DNA of 56,517 bases from Bacteroidales bacterium (GCA_029010575.1 JAQXKS010000006.1:1-56517); one strand, 5' to 3'. Positions 26,987 to 37,211 are shown, numbered from the stretch's first letter. Notes: generated by a model not told the origin, from the letters alone. Program-made: numbers and translations.

Positions 26987-27937
26987 TTATTTGAGTTTTG
27001 CAGCAATAGCCTTCAACATATCATCAACCATTGCATCGATGTCCCATTTAGGATCCCATCCCCACTCTTCGCGTGCACATGAGTCATCCATCTTGTTTGG
27101 CCATGAATCAGCAATAGCTGCCTTTACAGGATCCACATCATAGCTGAATTCCGCTGAAGGTATTCTCTCTTTAATCTTGGCAAAGAGTTCTCTAGGGCAG
27201 AAGCTCATGCATGTAATGTTGAAACTATTCCTGTGTTTGAGTTTTGAAGGATCCGCTTCCATGAGCTGTGTCACAGCATTGAGTGCATCAGGCATGTAAA
27301 GCATATCCATATATGAATTTTCAGGAATAGGACAAGTATATCTGCCGTTCTTGATTATGTCATAGAAAACTTCTACAGCATAGTCGGTCGTACCGCCTCC
27401 TGGAAGAGCTCCGTTAGATATAATGCCAGGGAATCTAACGCTTCTTGCATCTACTCCGAACCTTGAGTGATAGTAATCGGAAAGCATCTCTCCGGTAACT
27501 TTGCAGACACCATAAATGGTATCAGGTCGCATAACCGTATCCTGAGGGGTATTGTCGTGAGGAGTACTTACTCCGAAGGCTCCTATTGAGCTAGGTGTAA
27601 AGATAGCGGCATTGAACTCTTTAGCGAGTGTAAGAGAGTTCAGCAAAGCACCCATATTTATCTTCCATGCAAGTTCAGGGTTCTTTTCACCCGTTGCTGA
27701 AAGAAGAGCAACCAGATTGAAGATAGCATCGATATCATACTTCTTCATCAGCTCACCAAAAGCGTTGAAGTCCAGAACATCGAGCTTTTCGCATCTTGCA
27801 TACTGACTAATCTTCTGTACAGCTTCATCCTTAAGGTCTGCTGCAATGACATTGTCCTCTCCATAATTTTTCTGAAGGTGAGGGACCAATTCGGTACCGA
27901 TCTGTCCACCGGCGCCCACTACTAATATGCGTTTCAT
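26987..27937 (-). CDS. L-threonine 3-dehydrogenase, short-chain (SDR) type
   Basis: Extended SDR enzyme of 316 residues with the nucleotide-binding GAGGQIG motif at 8-14 and the catalytic YGVCK (YxxxK). PSSIGAFG, PDTIYGVCK and SVRFPGIIS match the SDR threonine dehydrogenases described from Flavobacterium and relatives, which convert threonine to 2-amino-3-ketobutyrate with NAD+. A glycine C-acetyltransferase partner is not in the window. It is the first gene of the long minus-strand run, with a TACTTTTG -7 element in the divergent gap. Confidence 0.85.
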   Translation of the reverse strand: MKRILVVGAGGQIGTELVPHLQKNYGEDNVIAADLKDEAVQKISQYARCEKLDVLDFNAFGELMKKYDIDAIFNLVALLSATGEKNPELAWKINMGALLNSLTLAKEFNAAIFTPSSIGAFGVSTPHDNTPQDTVMRPDTIYGVCKVTGEMLSDYYHSRFGVDARSVRFPGIISNGALPGGGTTDYAVEVFYDIIKNGRYTCPIPENSYMDMLYMPDALNAVTQLMEADPSKLKHRNSFNITCMSFCPRELFAKIKERIPSAEFSYDVDPVKAAIADSWPNKMDDSCAREEWGWDPKWDIDAMVDDMLKAIAAKLK

Positions 27938-27970
27938 ATCTTATAAAAATACATTGAATTATATAGATGG

Positions 27971-27978
27971 CAAAAGTA
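27971..27978 (-). promoter_or_regulatory. -7 element of the dehydrogenase operon
   Basis: The minus strand reads TACTTTTG, 33 bases before the ATG at 27937. No TTTG lies at the right distance upstream. Confidence 0.4.
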
Positions 27979-28000
27979 ATGATTTTATAGAAAAAAACGC

Positions 28001-28008
28001 TACTTTTG
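28001..28008 (+). promoter_or_regulatory. -7 element of the GSCFA gene
   Basis: TACTTTTG, 29 bases before the ATG at 28038. The same octamer serves the divergent gene 22 bases away, so the two promoters face apart from one A+T-rich core. Confidence 0.4.
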
Positions 28009-28037
28009 TTTAGAGAAGAATTAAAAAAATCACTATC

Positions 28038-28850
28038 ATGCTAAAAGTGGATATTCCCAAAATTTCAGCCAAGATAGGTAAAGAGACAGAGATTATATCA
28101 TTCGGTTCGTGTTTCAGTACAGAAGTGGCCCAAAGAATGGCAAATGAAGGATACACGGTTACCAACAACCCGTTCGGAACCCTGTTCAATCCAGCCTCCA
28201 TTGCACAAAGCATCTATAGGACAATATCATGTAGAATGTTCACTCCGGAAGAGGTCATTCCACGATGCACCAACATATCTAAAGAGAGCGGAAAAGCACC
28301 GAACGAAGGGTATGTCTCATTCTCTCACCATGGTAGTTTTACCAGAGAGACACCGCAAGAGTTCCTCTGCTACGCCAACAGAAGACTCATCCAGACATCA
28401 GAGGCATTCTCCCGCGCAAAGGTGGTCCTTATCACCTTCGGTACCGCATGGGTCTACAGAAGTATTGACAGCATGGAGATAGTGGCCAACTGCCACAAGC
28501 ACCCCTCTTGCGAATTCATACGGGAACGGCTCACTGCCGAAGAGATTGTGAGTCTCTTCAGTCCGATTCTGGATAATAACCGGGACAAAGAGTGGATCTT
28601 TACAGTCTCCCCCATTCGTCACAGAAAGGACGGCTTGCACGAAAATGCAATCTCAAAATCAATACTTCTAATCGCTGTCGAGCAACTTTGCAGCACCTTC
28701 TCCAATGCCGGTTACTTCCCTGCATACGAAATCGTCCTCGATGAACTCAGAGATTATTCTTGGTTCAGGGAGGACGAAGTCCATCCTACGGACAAGGCCG
28801 TAGATTATGTCTATGAGAAATTCGCCGCAAGCCGGCTTCAGATCATCTAA
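28038..28850 (+). CDS. GSCFA domain-containing protein
   Basis: A 270-residue protein with the motif FGSCFSTEV near residue 22, which names the GSCFA family; the family resembles GDSL-type hydrolases, with the serine of GSC as probable nucleophile. The late DEVHPTDKAVDYV segment would supply the Asp-x-x-His pair. The substrate is unknown. No signal peptide is seen. Its 3' end overlaps the convergent membrane-protein gene by four bases. Confidence 0.88.
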   Translation: MLKVDIPKISAKIGKETEIISFGSCFSTEVAQRMANEGYTVTNNPFGTLFNPASIAQSIYRTISCRMFTPEEVIPRCTNISKESGKAPNEGYVSFSHHGSFTRETPQEFLCYANRRLIQTSEAFSRAKVVLITFGTAWVYRSIDSMEIVANCHKHPSCEFIRERLTAEEIVSLFSPILDNNRDKEWIFTVSPIRHRKDGLHENAISKSILLIAVEQLCSTFSNAGYFPAYEIVLDELRDYSWFREDEVHPTDKAVDYVYEKFAASRLQII

Positions 28851-29977
28851 AAAAGAGAGAACAGTACAAAAACCCAGTGGGCAGCAATACCTGCAACAAG
28901 ACCTCCTACCGTATGTGACATGATAGCATAAGAGGTAAGGTTTCTGAATCCGAGTGAGTCAAGCATAGCTGTGTGAGTGCTCAGATAGCCGCTCCAGCAC
29001 ATACCCATTGCGGTAAATACTGCTATGGCATTTCCATCGATAAGACCTTCAGCAAGGAATTTTGGAACCAGAGAGAGAGCGGCACCCACTGCACCAAGAG
29101 ATGTGATAGGGAACGCCACCAGTTCGGGATGTTCAAAACCGAAGAGCCATTTGAATACAAAATCAATCTTGCCTGCAAGATAAGGAAGAAGTGATATACC
29201 CTCGTATGCGGCACCTGTATACTCTCCGTTGGTAGGTCCAAAAGTGAGTATCATCACGAAAGTAGAGATAATAAGCACACCGGGAATGATTGCAAGACCG
29301 AGTTCGACACCGGACTTTCCTCCGTCGAGCAAAGAGTTCAAGACACGAAGGAATGCTCCCCCCTCACTCTTGAATGAGATCTGCTGCTCGTCACCACCCT
29401 TGATTTCATCATCCAATTCGGGATGATGTTTGAGAATGGATCGCTGCATCAGACGGGTCGAAACAATGCTGCCCACAAAAGAGCCGATCAGACCGATAAG
29501 CGCTGCCTTAAAGAATCCCTGGCTACCCATAAATACCAGAACGATAAGTCCCATACCGAAGGCTGTTCCGAAATTGGTCAGGGAGATAAGCTGGTATTTC
29601 TTGAAATAGCGGCTGAAGTTCTTGTCTTTGGAAAGGGAGATAATAGCCGGATTGTCTGAAAGAAAGGTAAGGATACCGCCCAATGCGGCTACACCGGGGA
29701 GATTGTAGAGAGGTTTCATCAAAGGACGCAGAAGAATCTCCATGAGTCTGACAACACCGAACTCTACCAGCAATTTACCCAGAGCCCCAGTAAGGACAGT
29801 TACACCCATCAGATAAAAACAGGTATTCAGAAGCAGATCATGAGCAGTGTGCATCATGGTGTTCATCATATTGGGAACACCCATCTTGACACCTATCCCG
29901 TAGAAGATACCGAAGAAGACCAATAGAAAGATTGTAGCCTCTATTCGCCTTTTGGTGAGGAATTTTAGTTTTTTCAT
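28847..29977 (-). CDS. Gate-domain (nucleoside-recognition type) membrane protein
   Basis: A 376-residue integral membrane protein with about nine hydrophobic segments and two regions resembling the Gate (nucleoside recognition) domain, for example GGILTFLSDNPAIIS near 100 and MGMCWSGYLSTHTAM near 330. Proteins of this kind are annotated as YjiH-like or uncharacterised transporters. No substrate can be given. It is ten bases downstream of the porin-like gene on the same strand, so the two may form an uptake pair. Confidence 0.7.
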   Translation of the reverse strand: MKKLKFLTKRRIEATIFLLVFFGIFYGIGVKMGVPNMMNTMMHTAHDLLLNTCFYLMGVTVLTGALGKLLVEFGVVRLMEILLRPLMKPLYNLPGVAALGGILTFLSDNPAIISLSKDKNFSRYFKKYQLISLTNFGTAFGMGLIVLVFMGSQGFFKAALIGLIGSFVGSIVSTRLMQRSILKHHPELDDEIKGGDEQQISFKSEGGAFLRVLNSLLDGGKSGVELGLAIIPGVLIISTFVMILTFGPTNGEYTGAAYEGISLLPYLAGKIDFVFKWLFGFEHPELVAFPITSLGAVGAALSLVPKFLAEGLIDGNAIAVFTAMGMCWSGYLSTHTAMLDSLGFRNLTSYAIMSHTVGGLVAGIAAHWVFVLFSLF

Positions 29978-29986
29978 AAATATTTA

Positions 29987-31018
29987 CTATCGATTAATAA
30001 GATACATCTGCCAACGCACACCTACATTGAAAGAGACAGGTGTTCCGGAGTAGTTGCCAGAATAGAGGAATGCATGTATTCTGACATTGTTTCTCTGGTC
30101 CACCAGCGGATAATATTCAAAACCGGCTCCATAGTAATAATGAGAATCTCCCGGATGGACAAGGCGGTCATACGCAAACGAGGCCAAGGGGTCTTCTGCC
30201 TTATTCTGTTCGTATCCACCCTTGACAAAGACCACCCATTTATCACTCACTGCAAAGTCCATATTACTGATCACAGAGAAGTCTGAGAAAAACTTGTTGT
30301 TTGATTTGGAAAGAGCGGCACGGTTGGTATAGTCAAGTTCCCAAGCCATCAAGCCCCACTCAAACCTGTTACCCAAAGAGATGTAGTTTATGAACTTGCC
30401 TCTCTCCACTTCGAAGAAGTTAAGTGAGTACATAGGTTTGAAGCAACCGAAATTTCCGTACCATATCAAGTTATAGCACAAGATGCTTTCGAAGAGCCTG
30501 GTAGTATGGAGTGAGTTAGAAATCTGCAAACGGATATTGTGCTTGCCATCATCTGTGAGATAATGGAGCGTTCCACCGAGCTGGAAAGGAGCCATATTAC
30601 TCCAGAAATCGGCAAAAAAGTAAACATCCATAGGATTTCTGTCGTACTCATAACCACCAATCTGAAGTACCTCCTTACCAAATGAGAGTGAAAAGTTCTT
30701 GTTGAATTTGAACTTTACCCACATCCAGTCGGTAGCATCGAAAAGATTGGGAACAGCATTATCCTTTATTAGGCGGGCTCTATAGCCATATGAAATACTC
30801 CTGTTGATATCACCGGACATCTGGAAGAAAATGTATTTTCCATAAAATCCGAACTGATCAGATGACGTTTTTGTAAAATAATCATATTTTCCGTCAACCC
30901 TTGCATCAAACTTGATAGAGAGTGAACGTTTGAAAGCCGTGTCTGCATCCTGTGCACGCAAAACCGGTGCAAACAGAGCAGCACATACAAGAGATAATAC
31001 AATAGTTTTTAACTTCAT
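29987..31018 (-). CDS. Outer-membrane porin-like protein (OprP/OprO type)
   Basis: A 343-residue protein with a signal peptide (1-22, ending VLRAQ) and a mature part of alternating amphipathic strands ending in an aromatic-rich strand, as in beta-barrels. FKFNKNFSLSFGKEVLQIGG and the YEYDRNPMDVYFF block resemble the phosphate-selective porin family. Specificity cannot be read from sequence. It has its own -7 element (TATATTTG, 31044-31051) and leads the Gate-domain gene. Confidence 0.75.
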   Translation of the reverse strand: MKLKTIVLSLVCAALFAPVLRAQDADTAFKRSLSIKFDARVDGKYDYFTKTSSDQFGFYGKYIFFQMSGDINRSISYGYRARLIKDNAVPNLFDATDWMWVKFKFNKNFSLSFGKEVLQIGGYEYDRNPMDVYFFADFWSNMAPFQLGGTLHYLTDDGKHNIRLQISNSLHTTRLFESILCYNLIWYGNFGCFKPMYSLNFFEVERGKFINYISLGNRFEWGLMAWELDYTNRAALSKSNNKFFSDFSVISNMDFAVSDKWVVFVKGGYEQNKAEDPLASFAYDRLVHPGDSHYYYGAGFEYYPLVDQRNNVRIHAFLYSGNYSGTPVSFNVGVRWQMYLINR

Positions 31019-31043
31019 ACTTGTTTTCTGTTAATTTAGTATA

Positions 31044-31051
31044 CAAATATA
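31044..31051 (-). promoter_or_regulatory. -7 element of the porin-like gene
   Basis: TATATTTG on the minus strand, 25 bases before the ATG at 31018. A matching -33 TTTG is not evident. Confidence 0.4.
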
Positions 31052-31066
31052 GGCAAAAGATATAAG

Positions 31067-31116
31067 AAATAGAGAGACTGATATCCAAAAAAACGGACAA
31101 GTCAGTCTCTCTATTT
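31067..31116 (-). terminator. Terminator after rplQ
   Basis: A perfect 15-bp inverted repeat (31067-31081 with 31102-31116, core AGAGAGACTGA) with a 20-base loop, 18 bases past the rplQ stop. The loop is long and the T tract short (TTT), so it may act as an RNA 3' end as much as a classical terminator. It marks the end of the ribosomal operon. Confidence 0.6.
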
Positions 31117-31134
31117 AATATTAATATCTCTATG

Positions 31135-31584
31135 TTATTCCTGTACAGGCTGTTCAGCTGTTTTTTTAGATCTGCTACGACGTGTAGTAGTCTTCTTTTC
31201 AACTTTCTGTTCTGCAGTTGTAGCTTCGTTGAAATCAACAAGTTCAATGAATGCCATTTCTGCAGCATCACCCTGTCTGAATCCAAGTTTAATGATTCGG
31301 GTATATCCACCTGGTCTTTCAGCAACCTTGGGAGCCACTGTTCTGAACAATTCAGAAACGGCCTCTTTCTGTTTCAGGTATGAGAATACGGTACGGCGTG
31401 AGTGAGTAGAGTCATCTTTTGACTTGGTGATAAGGGGCTCTACATAAACTCTCAAAGCTTTTGCTTTGGCAAGAGTGGTTTCGATACGCTTGTGAATGAT
31501 AAGCGAAGAAGCCATATTGGCAAGCATTGCTTTGCGGTGGCCACTCTTACGACCTAAATGATTGATTTTTCTATTGTGCCTCAT
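31135..31584 (-). CDS. rplQ: 50S ribosomal protein L17
   Basis: Large-subunit protein, 149 residues: a normal L17 core ([19 protein letters not shown] start, [11 protein letters not shown]) followed by a lysine/arginine-rich tail ending AEQPVQE, an extension usual in this phylum. Last gene of the alpha operon; its start overlaps the end of rpoA by 14 bases. Confidence 0.97.
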   Translation of the reverse strand: MRHNRKINHLGRKSGHRKAMLANMASSLIIHKRIETTLAKAKALRVYVEPLITKSKDDSTHSRRTVFSYLKQKEAVSELFRTVAPKVAERPGGYTRIIKLGFRQGDAAEMAFIELVDFNEATTAEQKVEKKTTTRRSRSKKTAEQPVQE

Positions 31585-32599
31585 TTTCTACTTCTGTTTT
31601 CTTCTTTTTAACTTCAATATTGTACTTGCTTACATCCATTCCGAATGAGAGTTTCACTCTATCCATAAGGACATCTATTTCGTTCATTGACTTCTTACCG
31701 AAATTTCTGAACTTGATCAACTCACTTCTCTGATGTGAAACAAGGTCTGCAAAGTTTTCGATTTCAGCTGCCTTAAGACAGTTGAGCGCTCTTACAGAGA
31801 GTTCCATATCTGAAAGTTTGGTGAGAAGAAGATGACGCATACGGAGTGACTCTTCATCAAGTGCTTCTGTATTGGTCTTGGCAGGAGCCGCTTCCAACGA
31901 AATCTTTTCGTCTGAGAAGAGCATGAAATGATAAATCAGAATCTTCGCTGCTTCTGTCAGTGCATCCTTAGGATGGATAGAACCGTCAGTTGTAATTTCG
32001 AAGTTCAACTTATCATAGTCTGTCTTCTGTTCAACACGGTAGTCCTCTACAGAATAGTTGACATTCTTTATAGGGGTGTAAATAGAATCGATAGGAATGG
32101 TACCGATAGGAGCATTCTCAACTCTATTTTCGTCAGCTGGAACATAACCCCTTCCCTTTCCGATTCTAAGAGTGATATTGAAAGCCACATTGGGTTCCAT
32201 GAAGCAGATGTGAAGATCAGGATTCAGTACAGTAAAGTTGCACAAACCTTTAGAAATATCTTCAGCTGTAAGTTCCTGCTTTCCGGTGATACTTATGGTG
32301 GCTGTCTCTTCTTCACTCTCCTCTACGATACGTTTGAAACGTACCTGTTTAAGGTTCAAGATGATATCAACGACACTCTCGATTACACCTGGAATAGTGT
32401 CAAACTCGTGACTAACTCCCTCAATTCTGATGGAAGTGATGGCAAATCCCTCAAGCGATGACAACAATACACGACGCAAAGCGTTACCTATTGTAATACC
32501 GTATCCGGGTTCAAGCGGACGGAACTCGAACTTACCGAAAGTATCGGTGGATTCAAGCATGATAACCTTGTCCGGTTTCTGAAATGCTAAAATTGCCAT
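31571..32599 (-). CDS. rpoA: RNA polymerase alpha subunit
   Basis: A 342-residue subunit. The N-terminal assembly domain ([14 protein letters not shown] near 38) drives dimerisation and binding of beta and beta'. The C-terminal domain (LNCLKAAEI, then [15 protein letters not shown]) contacts UP-element DNA and activators. It has a standard length and place, between rpsD and rplQ in the alpha operon. Confidence 0.98.
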   Translation of the reverse strand: MAILAFQKPDKVIMLESTDTFGKFEFRPLEPGYGITIGNALRRVLLSSLEGFAITSIRIEGVSHEFDTIPGVIESVVDIILNLKQVRFKRIVEESEEETATISITGKQELTAEDISKGLCNFTVLNPDLHICFMEPNVAFNITLRIGKGRGYVPADENRVENAPIGTIPIDSIYTPIKNVNYSVEDYRVEQKTDYDKLNFEITTDGSIHPKDALTEAAKILIYHFMLFSDEKISLEAAPAKTNTEALDEESLRMRHLLLTKLSDMELSVRALNCLKAAEIENFADLVSHQRSELIKFRNFGKKSMNEIDVLMDRVKLSFGMDVSKYNIEVKKKKTEVENEAQ

Positions 32600-32610
32600 A
32601 ATGTCACTTA

Positions 32611-33213
32611 TTATTTTGAATACAACTCGACGATTAACTGTTCGTTGATAGTTTCAGGGATTTCAGTTCTTTCGGGGAGGTTGAGGAATTTTCCAGAAAG
32701 TTCTCCGCGATTCCATTCAATCCAAGAGTATCTGCATGTATCTGCTACTACATTCTGGATAACTTCCAGGCTCTTTGATCTTTCACGTACACCGATAACC
32801 TGACCGGGTCTGAGGATTGTTGAAGGGATGTTGCATACATCTCCGTCAACGATGATATGACAGTGTGAAACGAGCTGCCTTGCCGCTGCACGGGTAGGAG
32901 CGATACCCATACGGTATACGAGATTGTCAAGTCTTGATTCAAGGAGAATGATGAGGTTTTCACCAGTACGTCCTTTCATCTTCTGAGCTTTTGCATAGGT
33001 GTTTCTGAACTGTCTTTCGAGAACACCATAAGTGTATTTAACTTTCTGTTTTTCCTTCAACTGAATACCATATTCAGAAGTTTTCTTACGTTTTTTGGCC
33101 AAGCCATGCTGTCCCGGAGGATAGTTCTTCTTTTCAAAGTACCTGTCAGCTCCGTAAATAGGCTCGCCGAATTTGCGGGCAATCTTAGTTTTGGGCCCTA
33201 TATATCTTGCCAT
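32611..33213 (-). CDS. rpsD: 30S ribosomal protein S4
   Basis: A 200-residue 16S rRNA-binding primary assembly protein. The start [18 protein letters not shown] and the S4 RNA-binding domain ([20 protein letters not shown]) are clear. In many bacteria S4 represses its own operon by binding the rpsM leader; no such structure was identified here. Confidence 0.98.
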   Translation of the reverse strand: MARYIGPKTKIARKFGEPIYGADRYFEKKNYPPGQHGLAKKRKKTSEYGIQLKEKQKVKYTYGVLERQFRNTYAKAQKMKGRTGENLIILLESRLDNLVYRMGIAPTRAAARQLVSHCHIIVDGDVCNIPSTILRPGQVIGVRERSKSLEVIQNVVADTCRYSWIEWNRGELSGKFLNLPERTEIPETINEQLIVELYSK

Positions 33214-33238
33214 TTCTTTACAATTATTAAATTACAAA

Positions 33239-33631
33239 TTATACTCTACGGCGTCCTTTGGGACGGCAACCATTGTGAGGGAGGGGTGTTACGTCAATAA
33301 TTTCAGTAACCTCAATACCTACAGTGTGAATAGTACGGATTGCAGACTCACGACCTGCTCCGGGACCTTTAACGTATGCTTTAATCTTGCGAAGACCAAG
33401 GTCATAAGCAACTTTTGCCGCATCCTGAGCTGCAACCTGTGCAGCGTAAGGAGTGTTCTTTTTAGAACCACGGAAGCCCATCTTACCAGCAGAAGACCAG
33501 CTGATCACCTGACCAAGACTGTTTGTCAGAGTCACAATCACATTGTTGAAAGTAGAAGAGATGTGCGCTTCACCGTAAGCATCTACTTTTACTACTCTTT
33601 TCTTATTAGTTGTTCCTGTTTTCTTTGCCAT
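33239..33631 (-). CDS. rpsK: 30S ribosomal protein S11
   Basis: A 130-residue platform protein of the small subunit. [15 protein letters not shown] and the C-terminal [16 protein letters not shown] are diagnostic. It lies between rpsM and rpsD, in the expected order. Confidence 0.98.
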   Translation of the reverse strand: MAKKTGTTNKKRVVKVDAYGEAHISSTFNNVIVTLTNSLGQVISWSSAGKMGFRGSKKNTPYAAQVAAQDAAKVAYDLGLRKIKAYVKGPGAGRESAIRTIHTVGIEVTEIIDVTPLPHNGCRPKGRRRV

Positions 33632-33644
33632 AATTCAGCTTCGA

Positions 33645-34022
33645 TTATTTAGTTGCTTTTTTCTTGTTAGCCACAGTTTTCTTCTTACCCTTACGAGTAC
33701 GAGCATTGTTCTTGGTGCTCTGGCCACGAAGGGGAAGACCGAGACGATGACGAATTCCTCTATAGCATCCGATATCCATCAGACGCTTGATATTTAACTG
33801 TACTGATGAACGGAGTTCACCTTCGATTTTGAAGTTTTCAGCGATATTCGCTCTTATAGCTGCGATCTGATCGTCGTTCCAGTCACTTACTTTGGTGTCG
33901 AAGTCGATACCACATTCTGTAAGGATCTTTCTTGCAGAACTGCGACCGATACCGTAGATATAGGTAAGACCTATTTCTCCACGCTTGTTTTTAGGTAAAT
34001 CTACACCGGCTATACGTGCCAT
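33645..34022 (-). CDS. rpsM: 30S ribosomal protein S13
   Basis: A 125-residue head protein that contacts tRNA and the large subunit. [19 protein letters not shown] and the [14 protein letters not shown] motif are typical; the tail is rich in lysine. It follows rpmJ as in other alpha operons. Confidence 0.98.
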   Translation of the reverse strand: MARIAGVDLPKNKRGEIGLTYIYGIGRSSARKILTECGIDFDTKVSDWNDDQIAAIRANIAENFKIEGELRSSVQLNIKRLMDIGCYRGIRHRLGLPLRGQSTKNNARTRKGKKKTVANKKKATK

Positions 34023-34059
34023 ATTCTATTTATTGCTTTTTTATTGTTTTACAAATTAA

Positions 34060-34176
34060 TTATCCCTGACGCATTTTGAATTTAGGATTCTTTTTGCAGA
34101 TAACATAAAGGCGACCTTTGCGTTTTACAATCTTGCAATCCTCGCTGCGTTTTTTGATGGATGCTTTTACTTTCAT
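34060..34176 (-). CDS. rpmJ: 50S ribosomal protein L36
   Basis: A 38-residue protein read directly from the minus strand: starts [19 protein letters not shown] and ends KFKMRQG. It keeps two of the zinc-ligand cysteines of classical L36 (in EDC and VICKK), while the first cysteine and the histidine are replaced, so zinc binding is doubtful. The position between infA and rpsM is standard. Confidence 0.95.
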   Translation of the reverse strand: MKVKASIKKRSEDCKIVKRKGRLYVICKKNPKFKMRQG

Positions 34177-34188
34177 TATCGTAAATTT

Positions 34189-34407
34189 TTATTTGTATCT
34201 GAAAGAAATTCTACCTTTTGTCAAATCATAAGGAGACATCTCTACTCTAACCTTGTCACCGGGAAGGATACGGATATAGTGCATTCGCATTTTGCCGGAT
34301 ATGTGGGCTATAAGTACATGACCATTATCCAACTCTACTCTGAACATAGCATTTGACAGAGCTTCGACTATTGTACCGTCTTTCTCAATTACATCTTGTT
34401 TTGGCAT
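34189..34407 (-). CDS. infA: Translation initiation factor IF-1
   Basis: A 72-residue OB-fold protein that occupies the ribosomal A site during initiation. [16 protein letters not shown] and [19 protein letters not shown] are characteristic. Between map and rpmJ. Confidence 0.98.
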   Translation of the reverse strand: MPKQDVIEKDGTIVEALSNAMFRVELDNGHVLIAHISGKMRMHYIRILPGDKVRVEMSPYDLTKGRISFRYK

Positions 34408-34439
34408 ATAAGTAAATTTTTAAGTCTCTTTATAATTTA

Positions 34440-35213
34440 TTAATAATCTCTTTTTCCTTCTATAAAGTCGAAAGTAGAAAGGACATCAGGCTGATTATCT
34501 CTGATAGCTACGGTCAACTCGAAATGAGCGGAATACTTCTTGTCGACAGTACTTACCGCCCAGCCGTTATCGTGTAGATAAATCGATTTCTGCCCGGCGT
34601 TGATCATCGGTTCGATACATATAGTCATACCATTGATAAGCTTCTTTCCCGAACCTGCTCTTCCGTAATTAGGAACTTCAGGATGTTCATGCATGTTCTT
34701 GCCGATACCATGACCGACCATTTCGCGCACAACAGAGAAACCGAAACTTTCGCTGTATGACTGTATTTCGTGACCTATATCCCCTATTCTGTTTCCGGCG
34801 ATTGCCTTTCCTATGCCGCGATACAGAGATTCTTTGGTTACCTCAAGTAACTTACGAGCCTCCTCCGACACCTTCCCCACCGGGAAAGTGTAAGCGGAGT
34901 CTCCATAAAAACCTTTGTATATAGTTCCGCAATCAACAGAAACGATATCTCCTTCTCTGAGCTTGTAGTCTGAAGGAAAACCATGAACTACAACATCATT
35001 TACAGAGATACATAAAGTATAAGGGAAACCACCGTAACCTAAGAAGCCCGGTTCCGCGCCACTCTCCCTGATATATTTTTCGGCAGCCTTGTCAAGCTCA
35101 ATGGTAGGAATACCGGGCTCGATAAGCTTGCCTACATGGGCAAGTGTCTTGGAGACAATAATCGCATTCTCTCTGAGAATTTCGATCTCTTCTTGGGTTT
35201 TAATCCTTAACAT
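34440..35213 (-). CDS. map: Methionine aminopeptidase, type I
   Basis: Removes the N-terminal methionine from new proteins. The ATG at 35213 (MLRIKTQEEIEIL) gives 257 residues; the in-frame codon two before is TTG. Metal ligands are visible in VSVDCGTIYKGFYGDSA (two Asp), GHGIGKNMHEHPEVP (His), CIEPMI (Glu) and the final FELTVAI (Glu). The spc position between secY and infA is normal. Confidence 0.97.
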   Translation of the reverse strand: MLRIKTQEEIEILRENAIIVSKTLAHVGKLIEPGIPTIELDKAAEKYIRESGAEPGFLGYGGFPYTLCISVNDVVVHGFPSDYKLREGDIVSVDCGTIYKGFYGDSAYTFPVGKVSEEARKLLEVTKESLYRGIGKAIAGNRIGDIGHEIQSYSESFGFSVVREMVGHGIGKNMHEHPEVPNYGRAGSGKKLINGMTICIEPMINAGQKSIYLHDNGWAVSTVDKKYSAHFELTVAIRDNQPDVLSTFDFIEGKRDY

Positions 35214-35234
35214 ACTCAAAGAACTTTTCTGTTA

Positions 35235-36554
35235 TTACATTCCTGAACGTCCTTTAAGACGTCCTGTTTTCATCAATCCGTCGTAGTGACGCATGAGCAA
35301 ATATGATTCAACCTGCTGAAGTGTGTCAAGAACTACGCCGACAAGAATAAGCAACGAGGTACCGCCATAGAACTGCGCGAACTGATTGTTCACTCCGAAC
35401 ATCATAGCAAATGCAGGAAGAATAGCAACCAGTGCGAGGAAAATTGATCCAGGCAGTGTGATGCGGTCCATTATTGCACCAATATACTCAGCGGTCTTCT
35501 TACCGGGTTTAACACCGGGGATAAATCCGCCGTTCTTCTTCATCTCTTCTGCCATCATTGTAGGATTGACAGTCACTGCTGTGTAGAAGTAAGTGAAAGC
35601 GACAACGAGGAGACCGAAGATGAAGTTATACCAGAAACCGGTATAGTCGCTCAATGTAGCAGCAAGGCCGGTAGTAGTATCAAAACGAGAGAGGAGCATA
35701 GGGAACATCATCAAAGCCTGAGCGAAGATGATAGGCATAACTCCTGCAGCGTTGATTTTCAAGGGAATGTACTGACGTACGCCACCGTACTGCTTGTTGC
35801 CGATGATTCTCTTTGCATACTGTACGGGAACCTTCCTCTGTCCCTGAACCAATGCAATGGTAAGCATGAATATCAGCACGAGGATTACCAGCTCAATGAT
35901 AAACATGAGTGGACCTCCATTGGTCTGGCTAAATCTGGATGCACCTTCAGCGAAAATGGCAAACGGAAGACGGGCGATAATACCGACCATAATGATGAGC
36001 GATATACCATTACCGAGTCCTCTGTCTGTGATACGTTCACCGAGCCACATTACGAACATGGTACCGGCCATGAGAATCAAGGTAGCAAAAATGTTATACC
36101 AGAATCCCTGCACAAGAAATGCCGATGCAGGAAGTTGAGCGTGAAGGTTTGTAACATAAGCGGGGCCCTGAAGAAGAAGGATTGCGATGGTGAGATAGCG
36201 TGTCCACTGATTCATTTTTCTGCGGCCGCTCTCTCCTTCACGCTGCAACTTCTGGAAGTAGGGAACCATCACTCCCAACAGCTGGATAACGATTGATGCA
36301 GAGATATAGGGCATTACTCCAAGCGCAAAAATAGATGCGTTACCGAATGCACCCCCTGAGAACATGTTCAAGAGTCCGAGGAGACCGCCGGATGCCTGAT
36401 TTTCTAGATTCGCCAGCTGAGTGGGATCGATACCAGGGAGAACGACGAAACTACCCAAACGATAGACGAGCAGGAGGAGAATAGTGTAGACTATTCTCTT
36501 CCTGAGCTCTTCAATCTTGAAGATATTTTGAATTGTTTGAAAAAATCTCTTCAT
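35235..36554 (-). CDS. secY: Protein translocase subunit SecY
   Basis: The channel subunit of the Sec translocon, 439 residues with ten hydrophobic segments. The plug and gate region (GGLLGLLNMFSGGAF, near 57) and the loop AKRIIGNKQYGGV are typical. It lies between rplO and map. Confidence 0.98.
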   Translation of the reverse strand: MKRFFQTIQNIFKIEELRKRIVYTILLLLVYRLGSFVVLPGIDPTQLANLENQASGGLLGLLNMFSGGAFGNASIFALGVMPYISASIVIQLLGVMVPYFQKLQREGESGRRKMNQWTRYLTIAILLLQGPAYVTNLHAQLPASAFLVQGFWYNIFATLILMAGTMFVMWLGERITDRGLGNGISLIIMVGIIARLPFAIFAEGASRFSQTNGGPLMFIIELVILVLIFMLTIALVQGQRKVPVQYAKRIIGNKQYGGVRQYIPLKINAAGVMPIIFAQALMMFPMLLSRFDTTTGLAATLSDYTGFWYNFIFGLLVVAFTYFYTAVTVNPTMMAEEMKKNGGFIPGVKPGKKTAEYIGAIMDRITLPGSIFLALVAILPAFAMMFGVNNQFAQFYGGTSLLILVGVVLDTLQQVESYLLMRHYDGLMKTGRLKGRSGM

Positions 36555-36565
36555 TAGTTATTTAT

Positions 36566-37012
36566 TTAGAGTACGATAGCTTTTCCTTCCAACGCTTCAA
36601 TCTTCGCTATAGCCGATTTAGAGAATGCATCAGCGGTGATTTCCACTTTAGCTTTCAATTCACCGGTACCAAGGATTTTAACTTTGTCATTTTTAGAAAC
36701 GAGACCTGCTTCAATAAATGTATCAAAACCGAAGACAGTGAGACCTTTCTTTTCATTCAAAGCCTGAATTGTGGAGAGGTTGATAGCTTTATACTCAACT
36801 CTGGTAGGATTGGTAAAACCGAACTTGGGGAGACGTCTCTGGATAGGCATCTGACCTCCTTCAAATCCAATCTTGCGACTATAACCTGAACGTGACTTAG
36901 CACCGTTCATACCGCGGGTTGACTGACCGCCGTGTCCGGAGCCTTCGCCCCTTCCGACTCTTTTTTCTCTTTTGGTAGAACCTGCAGCAGGTGTCAAATT
37001 ATTCAATTTCAT
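36566..37012 (-). CDS. rplO: 50S ribosomal protein L15
   Basis: A 148-residue protein starting at the ATG 37012 (MKLNNLTPAAGSTKREKR), which is preceded by GGAGG at an 8-base spacing; the longer in-frame reading begins at a TTG inside rpmD. The glycine-rich RGEGSGHGGQSTRG stretch is diagnostic. Confidence 0.97.
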   Translation of the reverse strand: MKLNNLTPAAGSTKREKRVGRGEGSGHGGQSTRGMNGAKSRSGYSRKIGFEGGQMPIQRRLPKFGFTNPTRVEYKAINLSTIQALNEKKGLTVFGFDTFIEAGLVSKNDKVKILGTGELKAKVEITADAFSKSAIAKIEALEGKAIVL

Positions 37013-37028
37013 TTTGTAAGCCTCCGTT

Positions 37029-37211
37029 TTAGTTAATTTCTTCAACTTTTACAAGATGTAGAACCTTCTGAATCATACCGTTGGTAACGGGTGTGAGTTC
37101 AATTTCTACAGACTGGTGCAGACGGCGGAGTCCGAGAGATACGAGATTGGCTCTCTGTCTCTGAGTCGAGCCGTTTTTACTTTTGATCTGAGTTACTCTT
37201 ACTTTAGCCAT
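37029..37211 (-). CDS. rpmD: 50S ribosomal protein L30
   Basis: A 60-residue protein (KVRVTQIKSKNGS, LGLRRLHQSVEIE). The ATG lies seven bases after GGAGG (37219-37223), which itself directly follows the rpsE stop codon, a well-formed Shine-Dalgarno site. Confidence 0.97.
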   Translation of the reverse strand: MAKVRVTQIKSKNGSTQRQRANLVSLGLRRLHQSVEIELTPVTNGMIQKVLHLVKVEEIN